Positions 36,508 through 45,178 of a stretch of DNA of 64,000 nt are shown here, in pieces (within the stretch, counting starts at the first letter, position 1; each line of letters starts with the position of its first letter). The notes under the pieces are model-generated. The model was not told the DNA's origin. It did not search any database and saw only the letters and a list, made by a program, of their open reading frames with translations. Origin of the DNA: Terrimonas sp. (lineage in GTDB: Bacteria; Bacteroidota; Bacteroidia; Chitinophagales; Chitinophagaceae); NCBI RefSeq assembly GCF_003075435.1, contig NZ_QCZJ01000001.1, positions 496,001 to 560,000 of the forward strand, in the 5' to 3' direction. The translations under genes and the position numbers were made by a program.

Positions 36508-38415
36508 ATGAAATATGCCATTATTACTTCAGCAATGCTTTTGCATAGTATATGCGGTATAGGTCAGTCAACACAAAAACCACCATTGCATGGCAAACAC
36601 TGGATGGCAATTACGGGCAAACCATTAGCCGCAACAGCCGGCGCAGCTATTTTTCAAAAAGGCGGCAATGCAGTTGATGCCGCATGCGCAATGCTTGCAG
36701 CCACATGCACCATGTGGGATGTGCTGAGTTGGGGAGGAGAAACACAAGCGCTTATTTATAATCCAAAAACAGGTCAGGTAATCGGCATTAATGCACTTGG
36801 CGTTGCCCCAACAGGAGCAACAACCGCATTCTTTAAAAATAAAGGAATGAATTTCCCGCCTGAATATGGTCCGCTTGCTGCAGTTACACCAGGTACGCCG
36901 GGCGGATTATGCACCATGCTTGCAGAATATGGTACAATGAGTTTGAAAGAAGTATTGGCGCCTGCCATACAAATGGCAGCGGGTTATGCTATTGACGCGC
37001 AAACCGCTAACAGTATTGAGCGTAATAAAAAACTGATAAAGGACTGGCCTTATTCCACTAAAGTTTTGTTACCTCATTTGGGTGAGCACCGTGAAGCTGC
37101 TGAGCCCGGAGAAATATTTGTGCAACATGACCTGTTGCAAACTTTACAAAAAATGGTTGAGGCGGAACAGCAGGCGCTGAAGCAAAAGAAAAACCGTAAA
37201 GAAGCGATATATGCCGCATACAACAGGTTTTACAAAGGTGATATAGCACAGGAATTTGTAAGAGGTTGCCAGGAACAGGGAGGGTTAATTACCATGAATG
37301 ATCTTGCACAATGGAATGTAAAAACAGAAGAACCGCTTAAAGTAAATTACAAAGGCATTGATATATATAAATTGTCGCAATGGACTCAAGGCCCTGCCAT
37401 GTTACAGGCACTTAACATTCTTGAAAATTTTGACCTGAAAAGCATGGGTTATAATTCTGCGAATTATATACACACCGTTTGCCAGGCAATGCATTATGCT
37501 TTTGCCGACAGGGATTTTTATTATGGCGATCCGGCTTTTCCTCCACAGGAACCTATGGCAGGTTTACTTTCCAAAGCGTATGCAAAAACAAGAGCCGGTT
37601 TAATCTCTCCTCTTAGAAATGATGCAACAGCTGGTCCCGGAGATCCATATCCTTTTGAAGGAAAAACAAATCCTTACCTGCAGCTATTAAAGCAACGTGG
37701 TTTTACATCGGATTCCTCTAATAAAAAATCGCCCGGCGTATTGCCGGCTCATGATGCATTGAGTGCTTCATTTTTAAATGATGCCTTAATTGATAATGCA
37801 TATATGGACAGGATGTGGAGGGGCACTACTTCTGTTGAGGCTGCCGATGAAGAGGGCTGGGTAGTATCCATTACACCGAGCGGTGGATGGATACCTGCCT
37901 GCATTGCCGGCAACACAGGTATTGGCATGAGCCAGCGGATGCAGAGCTTTGTCTGCGACAGCACACTCAATCCTTTTAATGTAGTGGAGCCGGGCAAACG
38001 ACCCAGGGTAACGTTAACACCTACCCTAGCTTTGAAAGACGGTAAACCATTCTTATCTTTTGCCGTGCAGGGTGGCGATACGCAGGATCAGAATTTATTA
38101 CAGTTCTTTTTGAACATAGTAGAGTTTGGGATGACAGTACAGGAGGCAACCGAAGCGGCTAATGTAAATACCAACCAGCTATGGCTATCATTAGGTGGTA
38201 CAACCAATGCCGACAGAAGCCCCAGAGCTGGCAGTATTATTTTAAGCGCTGATATACCGGACTGGGTGAGAAAAGAATTGATACAAAAAGGATATAAAAT
38301 CACCAACGGGCAAAGAACCTCCGGTCCTATTAATGCTATATATTTCGACTGGAAACACAAAACACTGTGGGGCGGCAGCAGTAATAATGGAGAAGATTAT
38401 GGAATTGGATGGTGA
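36508..38415 (+). CDS. Gamma-glutamyltransferase family protein (N-terminal nucleophile hydrolase)
   Basis: A 635-residue exported protein with a signal peptide (about 1-20). The heavy-chain part starts with GKHWMAITGKPLAATAGAAIFQKGGNAVDAACA, the GGT signature. Autocleavage would expose Thr440 in RGTTSVEAADEEGW as the nucleophile, and the light chain continues with a PRVTLTPTLALKDGKP segment. Typical members hydrolyse glutathione or other gamma-glutamyl compounds, or cephalosporin analogues. It is longer than E. coli GGT by about 55 residues, so the substrate may differ. TATCTTTA (36484-36491) is a possible -7 element. Confidence 0.9.
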   Translation: MKYAIITSAMLLHSICGIGQSTQKPPLHGKHWMAITGKPLAATAGAAIFQKGGNAVDAACAMLAATCTMWDVLSWGGETQALIYNPKTGQVIGINALGVAPTGATTAFFKNKGMNFPPEYGPLAAVTPGTPGGLCTMLAEYGTMSLKEVLAPAIQMAAGYAIDAQTANSIERNKKLIKDWPYSTKVLLPHLGEHREAAEPGEIFVQHDLLQTLQKMVEAEQQALKQKKNRKEAIYAAYNRFYKGDIAQEFVRGCQEQGGLITMNDLAQWNVKTEEPLKVNYKGIDIYKLSQWTQGPAMLQALNILENFDLKSMGYNSANYIHTVCQAMHYAFADRDFYYGDPAFPPQEPMAGLLSKAYAKTRAGLISPLRNDATAGPGDPYPFEGKTNPYLQLLKQRGFTSDSSNKKSPGVLPAHDALSASFLNDALIDNAYMDRMWRGTTSVEAADEEGWVVSITPSGGWIPACIAGNTGIGMSQRMQSFVCDSTLNPFNVVEPGKRPRVTLTPTLALKDGKPFLSFAVQGGDTQDQNLLQFFLNIVEFGMTVQEATEAANVNTNQLWLSLGGTTNADRSPRAGSIILSADIPDWVRKELIQKGYKITNGQRTSGPINAIYFDWKHKTLWGGSSNNGEDYGIGW

Positions 38416-38635
38416 AGGGTGAATGGGCAATAGTGAATGGTGAGTTATTCTGCAATCCTTCTATGTATAGATCAATTGGGCTTTGAATATCACTCTGAGG
38501 TTATTGTTCTTTGTTTCAGGCAATGAATAATAACACGTGAAGTTTGTGAAGAGAGCTTATTCTTTGTATATCAAAATTAGAAACCCTAAGCATCAACGAA
38601 TATTCACTATTGACTATTCCCTATTGCGTATTGCC
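38411..38635. repeat. Word repeat forming an 11-base inverted repeat
   Basis: CAATAGTGAAT (38428-38438) and its exact complement ATTCACTATTG (38602-38612) sit inside related words (GGTGAATGGTGAG; TGACTATTCCCTATTGCGTATTGCC). The right copy runs through the stop codon and last codons of the minus-strand TonB receptor gene. No gene lies between. Confidence 0.6.
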
Positions 38636-40542
38636 TTCCCAAACTGGTACCTCACTCCTCCCATAAACCATCTGCCGGGCATAACTGATCCAAGCAGATC
38701 GCTATACTGCCGGTTAAATACATTATCCATTTGCACGAATACAGAAAAACGGCGGTTAGAAAGATCATATCCCATTTTTGCATTCATTAAAAAATAATCT
38801 GGCGATACCGCTGTATTGATGGAAGAAGCAATACGCTCATTTCTCTTTTTGTATAAGCCATTTACACTAAAAGAAAAATTATGGTATTGATATATCACTG
38901 AAAAATTAGTAAGAAATTTTGCATGAGAGGAAATATAAAAAGAAGGAATACTATCACTGCTTTTACTATCGAGCCATACCAGTCCTATGCTACCTGAAAG
39001 ATGTTGTTTATCGTTGATGGCATGTGTATACTGTATATCTGTTTCAAAACCTGTTGTATTTACTTCAGCAATATTTTTTGCCAGCGCGTATACACCATTG
39101 GGAACCAGGTTATCTTTACGCGGCATGTCCTCATAAGGTGTAGTATTGAAATCAACCAGGCGGCGATGAAAACGCTGGAAGAAAGTAGAAGATATCTTTA
39201 AATGCTCTTTTACAAACCAATCAAAACCTGCTTCGTAGCTAAATGATCTTTCTGCTTTCAGGTCAGGATTCCCGATTGAGCCCGACCGCACGATCTCTTT
39301 ATTGTAGTTATTATACCGCTCTGTAAAATCAGCATCCCGGATCGTTTTGCCGGCACTTGCCCTGAATTGAAATTGCTTTGTTTTATAAGAGAGATCAAGC
39401 TGGGGCACCAGCTCAGCATTTATCTTCTGGAAGAAAACCCATTGCAATGATGGCCTTACCAAAAAATGAATTCCTATTCTTTGAGAAAATGAAATAAAAG
39501 GTGAAGCCCAAAATAACGAATGGTTTCCCCTGTCATTGGAGCAAATCCTTTTTTGTTGATAATTGATGCCGGCAACTAAAGATGTACTGACAGACAACTG
39601 GTTTTGATATTGAGCCAATACCTGGAATAACTCCGATTTATTTGAGTTGGGAACAGACGCCGGTGCAAAACGATATTCGTCATTTACTTTTTTAAATCCT
39701 GCATCTACAATAAAACTTTGCTTTTGTGTTTGATATGCCAACCGCGCCTGGTTCCATAAGAAAGATACTTTTTCTGTAGCTGTATCAAAAGAATAAGTTG
39801 TATAAAAATTCTGAGCGGCAAAGTCACGGTTATCATACGCGATCCGGTAAGCAATATTCCAGTTATTAGTGAAATGATAATTGGCAGACAAAGAAGCTGT
39901 AGTATTATGGAAGTATCCCCGAATGCCACGTTGCTGAAAGCCATCCGCATTATTGGTGATAACACCGCCACCAATACTCAGTTTTTTACTGCTCACAAAA
40001 AAGCCTGCGTCAGCGCTTAAAAAACCATATTCCCCGGCTGCAATACCTGCGTTTATATTTACATTTTCCCGGTGTTCTTTCGCAGCAAAGCTTTTGGTAA
40101 TTACATTAATTACGCCCCCAACCGCATCAGCGCCATATATAGCGGAAGAAGCGCCTTTTAATATCTCTATTCTTTCTATTTCAGCAGGAGCGATTGGTAT
40201 ATAACTGCTGAAATGACCAGTGTTAGGATCATTCAGCCGCATACCATCCAATATTACCAACACCTGCTGGTATGTGCCTCCGCGTAATACAATATCACTC
40301 TGTGCGCCCATCGGGCCACGTGCCTGCATTTCAACACCGGGAACATAGCGTAGTAGCTCATCTAAAGAATGTATCGGCAGATTTTTGAATTTATCACCCT
40401 TTATTATAGTTATGTTTCTTCCTGTCTCAGATGATCTCTTCTGGCTTAGTGTAGCCGTAACTGTGATAGGGTCTAATTCAATTTCCTGCGCGTAGCCTGA
40501 GTAGCCAAATATCAACAGCAGTATTGGCAAAAAATATTTCAT
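38614..40542 (-). CDS. TonB-dependent outer-membrane receptor (BtuB-like)
   Basis: I start it at the ATG at 40542 (MKYFLPILLLIFGYSGYAQ, signal peptide), giving 642 residues. The TonB box region ELDPITVTA is followed by the plug domain (LPIHSLDELLRYVPGVEMQARGP, VLRGGTYQQVLVILDGMRLND, ILKGASSAIYGADAVGGVINV) and a 22-strand barrel. The closest functional class is BtuB/FepA-like import of cobalamin, siderophores or similar compounds; I see no riboswitch upstream, so the ligand is open. Barrels normally end in a terminal aromatic residue; here VRYQF is followed by GKAIRNRE, encoded by a word repeat. Confidence 0.93.
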   Translation of the reverse strand: MKYFLPILLLIFGYSGYAQEIELDPITVTATLSQKRSSETGRNITIIKGDKFKNLPIHSLDELLRYVPGVEMQARGPMGAQSDIVLRGGTYQQVLVILDGMRLNDPNTGHFSSYIPIAPAEIERIEILKGASSAIYGADAVGGVINVITKSFAAKEHRENVNINAGIAAGEYGFLSADAGFFVSSKKLSIGGGVITNNADGFQQRGIRGYFHNTTASLSANYHFTNNWNIAYRIAYDNRDFAAQNFYTTYSFDTATEKVSFLWNQARLAYQTQKQSFIVDAGFKKVNDEYRFAPASVPNSNKSELFQVLAQYQNQLSVSTSLVAGINYQQKRICSNDRGNHSLFWASPFISFSQRIGIHFLVRPSLQWVFFQKINAELVPQLDLSYKTKQFQFRASAGKTIRDADFTERYNNYNKEIVRSGSIGNPDLKAERSFSYEAGFDWFVKEHLKISSTFFQRFHRRLVDFNTTPYEDMPRKDNLVPNGVYALAKNIAEVNTTGFETDIQYTHAINDKQHLSGSIGLVWLDSKSSDSIPSFYISSHAKFLTNFSVIYQYHNFSFSVNGLYKKRNERIASSINTAVSPDYFLMNAKMGYDLSNRRFSVFVQMDNVFNRQYSDLLGSVMPGRWFMGGVRYQFGKAIRNRE

Positions 40543-40559
40543 AACAAATGTAATGGCGG

Positions 40560-40567
40560 CAAAAGTA
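40560..40567 (-). promoter_or_regulatory. -7 promoter element of the BtuB-like receptor
   Basis: TACTTTTG on the minus strand matches TAnnTTTG exactly, 17 bases before the ATG. No good TTTG is at the usual distance, so an activator may be needed. Confidence 0.5.
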
Positions 40568-40689
40568 GGGAACTTAAAACAAATGAATAGTGTTAAGCTG
40601 ATCATGAAAAGTCAGGCGGTAACCGGGAATTCCACATCCCACATTTCACTTTTCACGAATGCATGCTATATAATAGGCTCAACATGATA

Positions 40690-41454
40690 TTATCCTCTTC
40701 CTAAAACCTTATACATTAATAAACCAACAGCTTCTTTCAAATAAATATTCCAGTTGCGTAAAGCAACGGCTGAAGGAATAAGATACTCATCAACTGCGTA
40801 TTTTTCAAATGGTGTTACACTATATGCACAAGGGTAAGGTTTAATATTTAAACCAGCTTTTGAAAATGTTCTTTTTGCACGTGGCATATGCATAGCAGAA
40901 GTAATAAGCAGGTATGGACCGGGTAAACCTAATGAATCAATGATTCTTTTTGAGTTGACCGCGTTTTCGGCAGTATTGCGTGAATTCCTGTCGATAAAAA
41001 TATCTGAAGCAGGTATACCAAGTTGCATCAACTGATCTTGCGCAAAATCAGCTTCCCGGAAATCATTTTTATTTATAATAGAAGCATCACCTGCCGCAAT
41101 TACTATTTTTTTGATATGCCCTCCTTTATACAATAAAGCTGTCTGCAAAAACCTGTCGGCACTTTCATTAAAATATGTTTTCCGGTCTGCTTTATTCATG
41201 CCTGCAAAACCACCTAATACAATGCCGGCGTTATATACTTCACCATTTTGCATGGTGTATTTTTCAGGCTGATATGCCAGCATTAATTTTTTAATAATAT
41301 AGGGATTGCTGAAAAAGAAAAGCATCAACAGTGCTCCTGTAAAGCATCTTCTCTTTCTTATTTCTTTTTTGGTGAATAAACCCCATAGAAAAATAATAAT
41401 GATCCACAAAAGCGGGCTTAGCAGAATAGTAATCAGCCTGGAAAGGATATGCAT
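40690..41454 (-). CDS. YdcF/DUF218 family membrane protein (ElyC-like)
   Basis: A 254-residue protein with two N-terminal membrane helices (about 5-25 and 36-52) and a DUF218 domain (about 76-235) with AGIVLGG, ADRFLQTALLYKGGHIKKIVIAAG, the RNTAENAVNSKRII signature and LLITSAMHMPRAKRTFSKAG. ElyC in E. coli affects envelope and lipid-carrier homeostasis; other members are SanA-like. The exact reaction of the family is not known. It lies 39 bases after the 3-hydroxybutyryl-CoA dehydrogenase gene on the same strand. Confidence 0.9.
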   Translation of the reverse strand: MHILSRLITILLSPLLWIIIIFLWGLFTKKEIRKRRCFTGALLMLFFFSNPYIIKKLMLAYQPEKYTMQNGEVYNAGIVLGGFAGMNKADRKTYFNESADRFLQTALLYKGGHIKKIVIAAGDASIINKNDFREADFAQDQLMQLGIPASDIFIDRNSRNTAENAVNSKRIIDSLGLPGPYLLITSAMHMPRAKRTFSKAGLNIKPYPCAYSVTPFEKYAVDEYLIPSAVALRNWNIYLKEAVGLLMYKVLGRG

Positions 41455-41493
41455 GTTGGTACAAATATAAGAAGCCTGACATTCCCCACATTC

Positions 41494-42390
41494 TCACATT
41501 CTCACCTTCACCGGTTTCATCTCTTTTGTTCCGGGCGTATATATATAAAATCCTTCGCCGCTTTTTACGCCCAGCTTACCTGATGTTACCATATTAACCA
41601 ATAGCGGACAAGGAGCATATTTGGGATTTCCAAAACCATCATACAAAACTTTCATAATATTCAGGCAAACATCCAACCCAATAAAATCAGCCAGTTGTAA
41701 AGGCCCCATTGGATGAGCCATTCCAAATTTCATAATCTTATCAATCTCTTCAATACCTGCAACACCTTCATATAAGCTATAGATTGCTTCATTGATCATC
41801 GGCATCAAAATACGGTTGGCTATAAACCCGGGATAGTCGTTTACAACGCAGGGAACTTTTTCCAACTGCCTGCTCAAACCAAATATTGTTTCAGTTATTT
41901 CAGCAGAAGTAGCATAACCCTTAATAATTTCTACCAGCTTCATTACCGGCACAGGATTCATAAAATGCATACCAATAACTTTATCAGGCTTTTTCGTAAC
42001 TGCTGCAATTGCTGTTATTGAAATAGAAGATGTGTTGGTTGCAAGAATGGTATGTGGTTGAGTAAGCTTATCCAGTTGTTTAAATATCTGTAGTTTTATT
42101 TCCTTGCGCTCTGTTGCGGCTTCTATTACCAGGTCTGCATTTTCTACAGACGTTGATAGATCTGTTGATGCCCGGAGATTAGAAAAAATGCTTTGCTTTA
42201 CAGCTTCAGTTATTGCACCCTTTGCCAACTGCCTGTCGGTATTTTTGGTAATGGTTTGCATTGCTTTTGTAAGCGCGGCTTCATTAATATCAGTAAGCGT
42301 TACAGCAAAACCATATTGTGCAAATACATGAGCAATGCCATTACCCATTGTGCCGGCGCCAATAACGGTTACATTTTTTATAGCATTCAT
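41494..42390 (-). CDS. 3-hydroxybutyryl-CoA dehydrogenase
   Basis: A 298-residue NAD(P)-dependent dehydrogenase that interconverts acetoacetyl-CoA and 3-hydroxybutyryl-CoA. The Rossmann domain starts VTVIGAGTMGNGIAHVFAQYG. The catalytic region has TNTSSISIT, GMHFMNPVPVMKLVEII (His-Glu pair) and the C-terminal domain FIANRILMPMINEAIY, GLDVCLNIM. The single-domain length separates it from FadB-type fusions. The C-terminal PVKVRM and its stop codon lie in a repeated ATTCTCAC word (41489-41504). A short poly-Cys frame precedes it on the same strand (42435). Confidence 0.95.
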   Translation of the reverse strand: MNAIKNVTVIGAGTMGNGIAHVFAQYGFAVTLTDINEAALTKAMQTITKNTDRQLAKGAITEAVKQSIFSNLRASTDLSTSVENADLVIEAATERKEIKLQIFKQLDKLTQPHTILATNTSSISITAIAAVTKKPDKVIGMHFMNPVPVMKLVEIIKGYATSAEITETIFGLSRQLEKVPCVVNDYPGFIANRILMPMINEAIYSLYEGVAGIEEIDKIMKFGMAHPMGPLQLADFIGLDVCLNIMKVLYDGFGNPKYAPCPLLVNMVTSGKLGVKSGEGFYIYTPGTKEMKPVKVRM

Positions 42391-42434
42391 GTTTTAAAGA
42401 TAAATGGATAAAGGAAAAGCTGAGCATTAAAGTT

Positions 42435-42491
42435 TTAACAGCAGCAACAGCAAGCTTCTTCTTTTTGTAACACACAAGCCGACTGTTTCAA
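42435..42491 (-). CDS. Possible poly-cysteine leader peptide
   Basis: On the minus strand a short frame reads KQSACVLQKEEACCCCC followed by a TAA stop, ending 44 bases before the dehydrogenase ATG. The only available starts are TTG codons (42491, or 42500 three codons earlier). Five consecutive Cys codons before a stop look like an attenuation-type leader. They also come from a GCA/ACA triplet repeat, so chance is a serious alternative. No ribosome-binding site is evident. Confidence 0.25.
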   Translation of the reverse strand: MKQSACVLQKEEACCCCC

Positions 42492-42513
42492 TTCAAACAA
42501 CCCCAGCTATGCC

Positions 42514-42570
42514 GCCATGAAAATATACAGATGAAAGGAGCGTCGCAAGGAACGATGCCATGAAAATATA
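42514..42570. repeat. Direct repeat GCCATGAAAATATA flanking a short core
   Basis: Two identical 14-mers (42514-42527 and 42557-42570) bracket CAGATGAAAGGAGCG and TCGCAAGGAACGAT. It could be a small dispersed element between the dehydrogenase and the gene at 42601. Confidence 0.5.
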
Positions 42571-42600
42571 TCACTGGTAAATATAACCCTTGATTAACCG

Positions 42601-43236
42601 CTAGTTCTTTTTCTTAAAATCGCCACGCTTCCAGGCTTTTATAAATTCATTCCAGGCAAACGGATTAAAGATGTTCATGGGGGGAGACTGCCCATTATAG
42701 TAATAGCTCTGAGCGCTTTTGGTAAGCGCATAATTTGCAGCTTCCGTTCCATCCCGCGGTAATATACGGGCCAATGCTGCCCGTTTGGATTCGCTAAGGT
42801 TTTGCCGTGCTATTTCAATACCATCATCAGGCACTTCATTGTTTACAAAATCACGCTCAAACTGTTCGCGGGTTGGGCGTGGTTTAATAATAGCAGTTGG
42901 GAGATATACGGTATCCTCTGTCATGAGTTTTACCATGTTATAATGATTGCCCGGCAAATCAGTAGGGATCCTGGTTGATTCTGTTCTGTACGATACGTGG
43001 GTAAACTTTACCTCATCGCCCTTTAATACCACGATGGAAAACACGCCCTGTTCATTGGTAACTGTTCCGCGGCCGTTTACCATAACGGAAACACCGGCAA
43101 TACCTTTAAGACTGTCGTGTGTCATCACGATACCATATAGCTGAACCACAGAGTCTTTTAATGATTCAAACTGTGCTTTGGCAGCCACGGGTAAAAGAAA
43201 GGCAATAAAAAAAACGTATCGTAAAAAATATTTCAT
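42601..43236 (-). CDS. Exported protein with carboxypeptidase-like regulatory domain
   Basis: A 211-residue protein started at the ATG at 43236 (a GTG two codons earlier is the alternative). It has a signal peptide (about 1-22, ending VAAKAQ). A beta-sandwich of the CarboxypepD_reg-like type follows (about 33-105): LYGIVMTHDSLKGIAGVSVMVNGRGTVTNEQGVFSIVV. The C-terminal 90 residues are polar and helical with no recognised domain. Such domains usually mediate surface or periplasmic interactions in Bacteroidetes. TTACTTTG (43291-43284, minus strand) is a possible -7 element. Confidence 0.8.
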   Translation of the reverse strand: MKYFLRYVFFIAFLLPVAAKAQFESLKDSVVQLYGIVMTHDSLKGIAGVSVMVNGRGTVTNEQGVFSIVVLKGDEVKFTHVSYRTESTRIPTDLPGNHYNMVKLMTEDTVYLPTAIIKPRPTREQFERDFVNNEVPDDGIEIARQNLSESKRAALARILPRDGTEAANYALTKSAQSYYYNGQSPPMNIFNPFAWNEFIKAWKRGDFKKKN

Positions 43237-43304
43237 TCTCACACTTAATGGGTTTGCAATAATACTTGAACTTACTAAAAAAACAAAGTAAGGATTTATG
43301 GGGT

Positions 43305-43312
43305 TAACTTTG
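43305..43312 (+). promoter_or_regulatory. -7 promoter element of the Mrp gene
   Basis: TAACTTTG matches TAnnTTTG exactly and lies 36 bases before the ATG at 43349. The -33 position has no TTTG. Confidence 0.5.
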
Positions 43313-43348
43313 CCGCCAACTAATATCTTTTAACAAAAAGTTCGGTAG

Positions 43349-44443
43349 ATGACAGAAAGTGATATACTTAAAGCGCTCAGTAATGTTATTGAGCCTGATC
43401 TTGGCAAAGACCTGGTTACCCTTAATATGGTAAAAGACATTGTAATTGAAGGAGATAAAGTGTCTTTTACCGTAGTGCTTACCACGCCGGCCTGCCCCCT
43501 GAAGGATGTGATCAAAAATGCCTGCATAAACGCTGTTCGCCTGCTGGTGAATAAAAACGCCGACGTTCATATAAAGTTTACCGCTAATACCAATAGCGCC
43601 CGCAAGGGTAATGACGCGGTTCTGCCAGGGGTAAAAAATATCATTGTGGTAGTGAGCGGTAAGGGAGGTGTAGGTAAATCAACCGTGGCAACCAATCTTG
43701 CATTGGCACTGGCAGAAGGTGGTGCAAGTGTTGGGCTGATGGACGCGGATATTTACGGACCCAGCGCTCCTATTATGTTTGGTGTAAGAGGTGAGCGCCC
43801 CTTAATGAAGGATAATAATGGCAAGGGAATGATCATTCCGCTTGAAAAGTTCGGCATTAAGCTGATGAGTATTGGTTTGCTGGTTGATGAAAAGCAGGCC
43901 ATTGTTTGGCGCGGGCCGATGGCAAGCAGTGCTATACGCCAGTTTGTAACGGATGTGGAATGGGGTAATCTTGATTATTTGGTGATTGACATGCCTCCGG
44001 GTACCGGCGATATTCATTTAACACTGGTGCAAACGGTGCCGGTAACAGGCGCAGTAGTGGTAACCACTCCCCAGCCGGTTGCTTTGGCTGATGCAAAAAA
44101 AGCCATTGCCATGTTTGGGCAGGCGCAGATAAAAGTGCCGATAATAGGCATAGTAGAAAATATGAGCTGGTTTACGCCTGCCGAATTACCGGAAAACAAA
44201 TATTATATTTTTGGTAAAGAAGGTGGTAAAAAAATGGCTGATGAATTTGATATTCCTTTTCTGGGGCAAATACCCATTGTTCAGAGTATAAGAGAAGGTG
44301 GAGATATCGGTGTGCCGGTAATGATGAGTGATGATGAAATTACAAAGAAGGCATTCTGGGATTTTGCAGGTCATACCGTGCGCAGTATAGCCATGCGCAA
44401 CGCCAGCATAAGCCCTACAAAAATTGTTGAAGTGGTTGTTTAA
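43349..44443 (+). CDS. Mrp/NBP35-family P-loop ATPase (iron-sulfur carrier)
   Basis: A 364-residue cytoplasmic ATPase that helps load iron-sulfur clusters on target proteins. The N-terminal MIP18/DUF59 domain (about 1-80) contains LVTLNMVKDIVIEGDKV and TTPACPLKD. The MRP domain has the deviant Walker A SGKGGVGKST (about residue 107), DADIYGPS and VIDMPPGTGDIHL. The usual CxxC near the C-terminus is absent: the region reads ENMSWFTPAELPENKYY. It leads a plus-strand run with the PaiB-like gene 9 bases downstream. Confidence 0.93.
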   Translation: MTESDILKALSNVIEPDLGKDLVTLNMVKDIVIEGDKVSFTVVLTTPACPLKDVIKNACINAVRLLVNKNADVHIKFTANTNSARKGNDAVLPGVKNIIVVVSGKGGVGKSTVATNLALALAEGGASVGLMDADIYGPSAPIMFGVRGERPLMKDNNGKGMIIPLEKFGIKLMSIGLLVDEKQAIVWRGPMASSAIRQFVTDVEWGNLDYLVIDMPPGTGDIHLTLVQTVPVTGAVVVTTPQPVALADAKKAIAMFGQAQIKVPIIGIVENMSWFTPAELPENKYYIFGKEGGKKMADEFDIPFLGQIPIVQSIREGGDIGVPVMMSDDEITKKAFWDFAGHTVRSIAMRNASISPTKIVEVVV

Positions 44444-44452
44444 TGTTTACTT

Positions 44453-45073
44453 ATGTATAGTCCCAACTATTTCCGGGAAAATGATACCGCGGTAGTAATG
44501 GATTTTATCAGGCAAAATTCATTTGCTGTGTTGTGCGCTTGCGGTGCGGATAACCAGCCTGTTGCAACACAGGTTCCTTTTTTAATTGAGGAAAGGAATG
44601 GCAGCCTTATACTGATAGGGCATATACAACGCAAAACCGATCATCACCTCGCATTGGAACAAAATCCCAATGTGCTGGTGCTGTTTACCGGGGCGCATAC
44701 TTATGTTAGTGCCAGCTGGTATACTAACCCGCAGGTAGCGTCTACATGGAATTATATGAGTGTACAGGCAAAAGGAAAAATCAGTTTTTTAGATGAAGAC
44801 AGCCTTCGCAATATATTGCAACGTACAACAACACAGTATGAAAACAATCCTCATTCTACGGCATTGTATGAAAAAATGCCGGAAGAATATATAGCGAAAC
44901 AAATAAAAGCTATTATAGGATTTGAGATTGAAGTAACTGAATTACAAAATACCTTTAAGCTGAGCCAGAACAGGGAAGAAACATCTTATAAAAATATTAT
45001 TCACCAGCTTAAAGAAAGTAATGAACCCGGGGCAACCAGGATAGCGGAAGAAATGGAGAAGAGGGGTTTGTAG
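44453..45073 (+). CDS. FMN-binding split-barrel protein, PaiB family
   Basis: A 206-residue protein of the PaiB/FMN-binding negative regulator family. Family motifs are the N-terminal MYSPNYFREND, QVPFLIEE, GHIQRKTDHHLAL, VLFTGAHTYVSASWY and TWNYMSVQAKGKI. B. subtilis PaiB is linked to protease and sporulation control, but most members are known only by their flavin-binding fold. It starts 9 bases after the Mrp stop, so is probably co-transcribed. Its TAG stop lies in GGTTTGTAGTTTTGGG, a word repeat. Confidence 0.9.
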   Translation: MYSPNYFRENDTAVVMDFIRQNSFAVLCACGADNQPVATQVPFLIEERNGSLILIGHIQRKTDHHLALEQNPNVLVLFTGAHTYVSASWYTNPQVASTWNYMSVQAKGKISFLDEDSLRNILQRTTTQYENNPHSTALYEKMPEEYIAKQIKAIIGFEIEVTELQNTFKLSQNREETSYKNIIHQLKESNEPGATRIAEEMEKRGL

Positions 45074-45178
45074 TTTTGGGTTTGTGGTTTGTGCACGCAG
45101 TTTAAACAAACCCTACACCTTACACACTAAACCATAAACTATAAACCACAAACATCAAACAACAAACCATAAACAATC
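45066..45178. repeat. Low-complexity word repeat (GGTTTGTGG / AAACCATAAAC)
   Basis: From the stop of the PaiB-like gene to the pyrF ATG, the sequence is GTTTGTAGTTTTGGG and GTTTGTGGTTTGTG followed by inverted-sense words AAACCCTACACC, CTAAACCATAAAC and TATAAACCACAAAC. The second half complements the first, so a long imperfect hairpin is possible. It matches the word at 5081-5096. Confidence 0.6.

Noticed and set aside
40543-40689. Cobalamin riboswitch before the BtuB-like receptor
   Set aside because: The space before the ATG is short and I find no B12-box-like sequence or matching helices.
42601-43236. Exported carboxypeptidase-like-domain protein as a broken SusC-type receptor N-terminus
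   Set aside because: The domain resembles that at receptor N-termini, but a complete unrelated C-terminal region follows and no plug or barrel sequence lies nearby.
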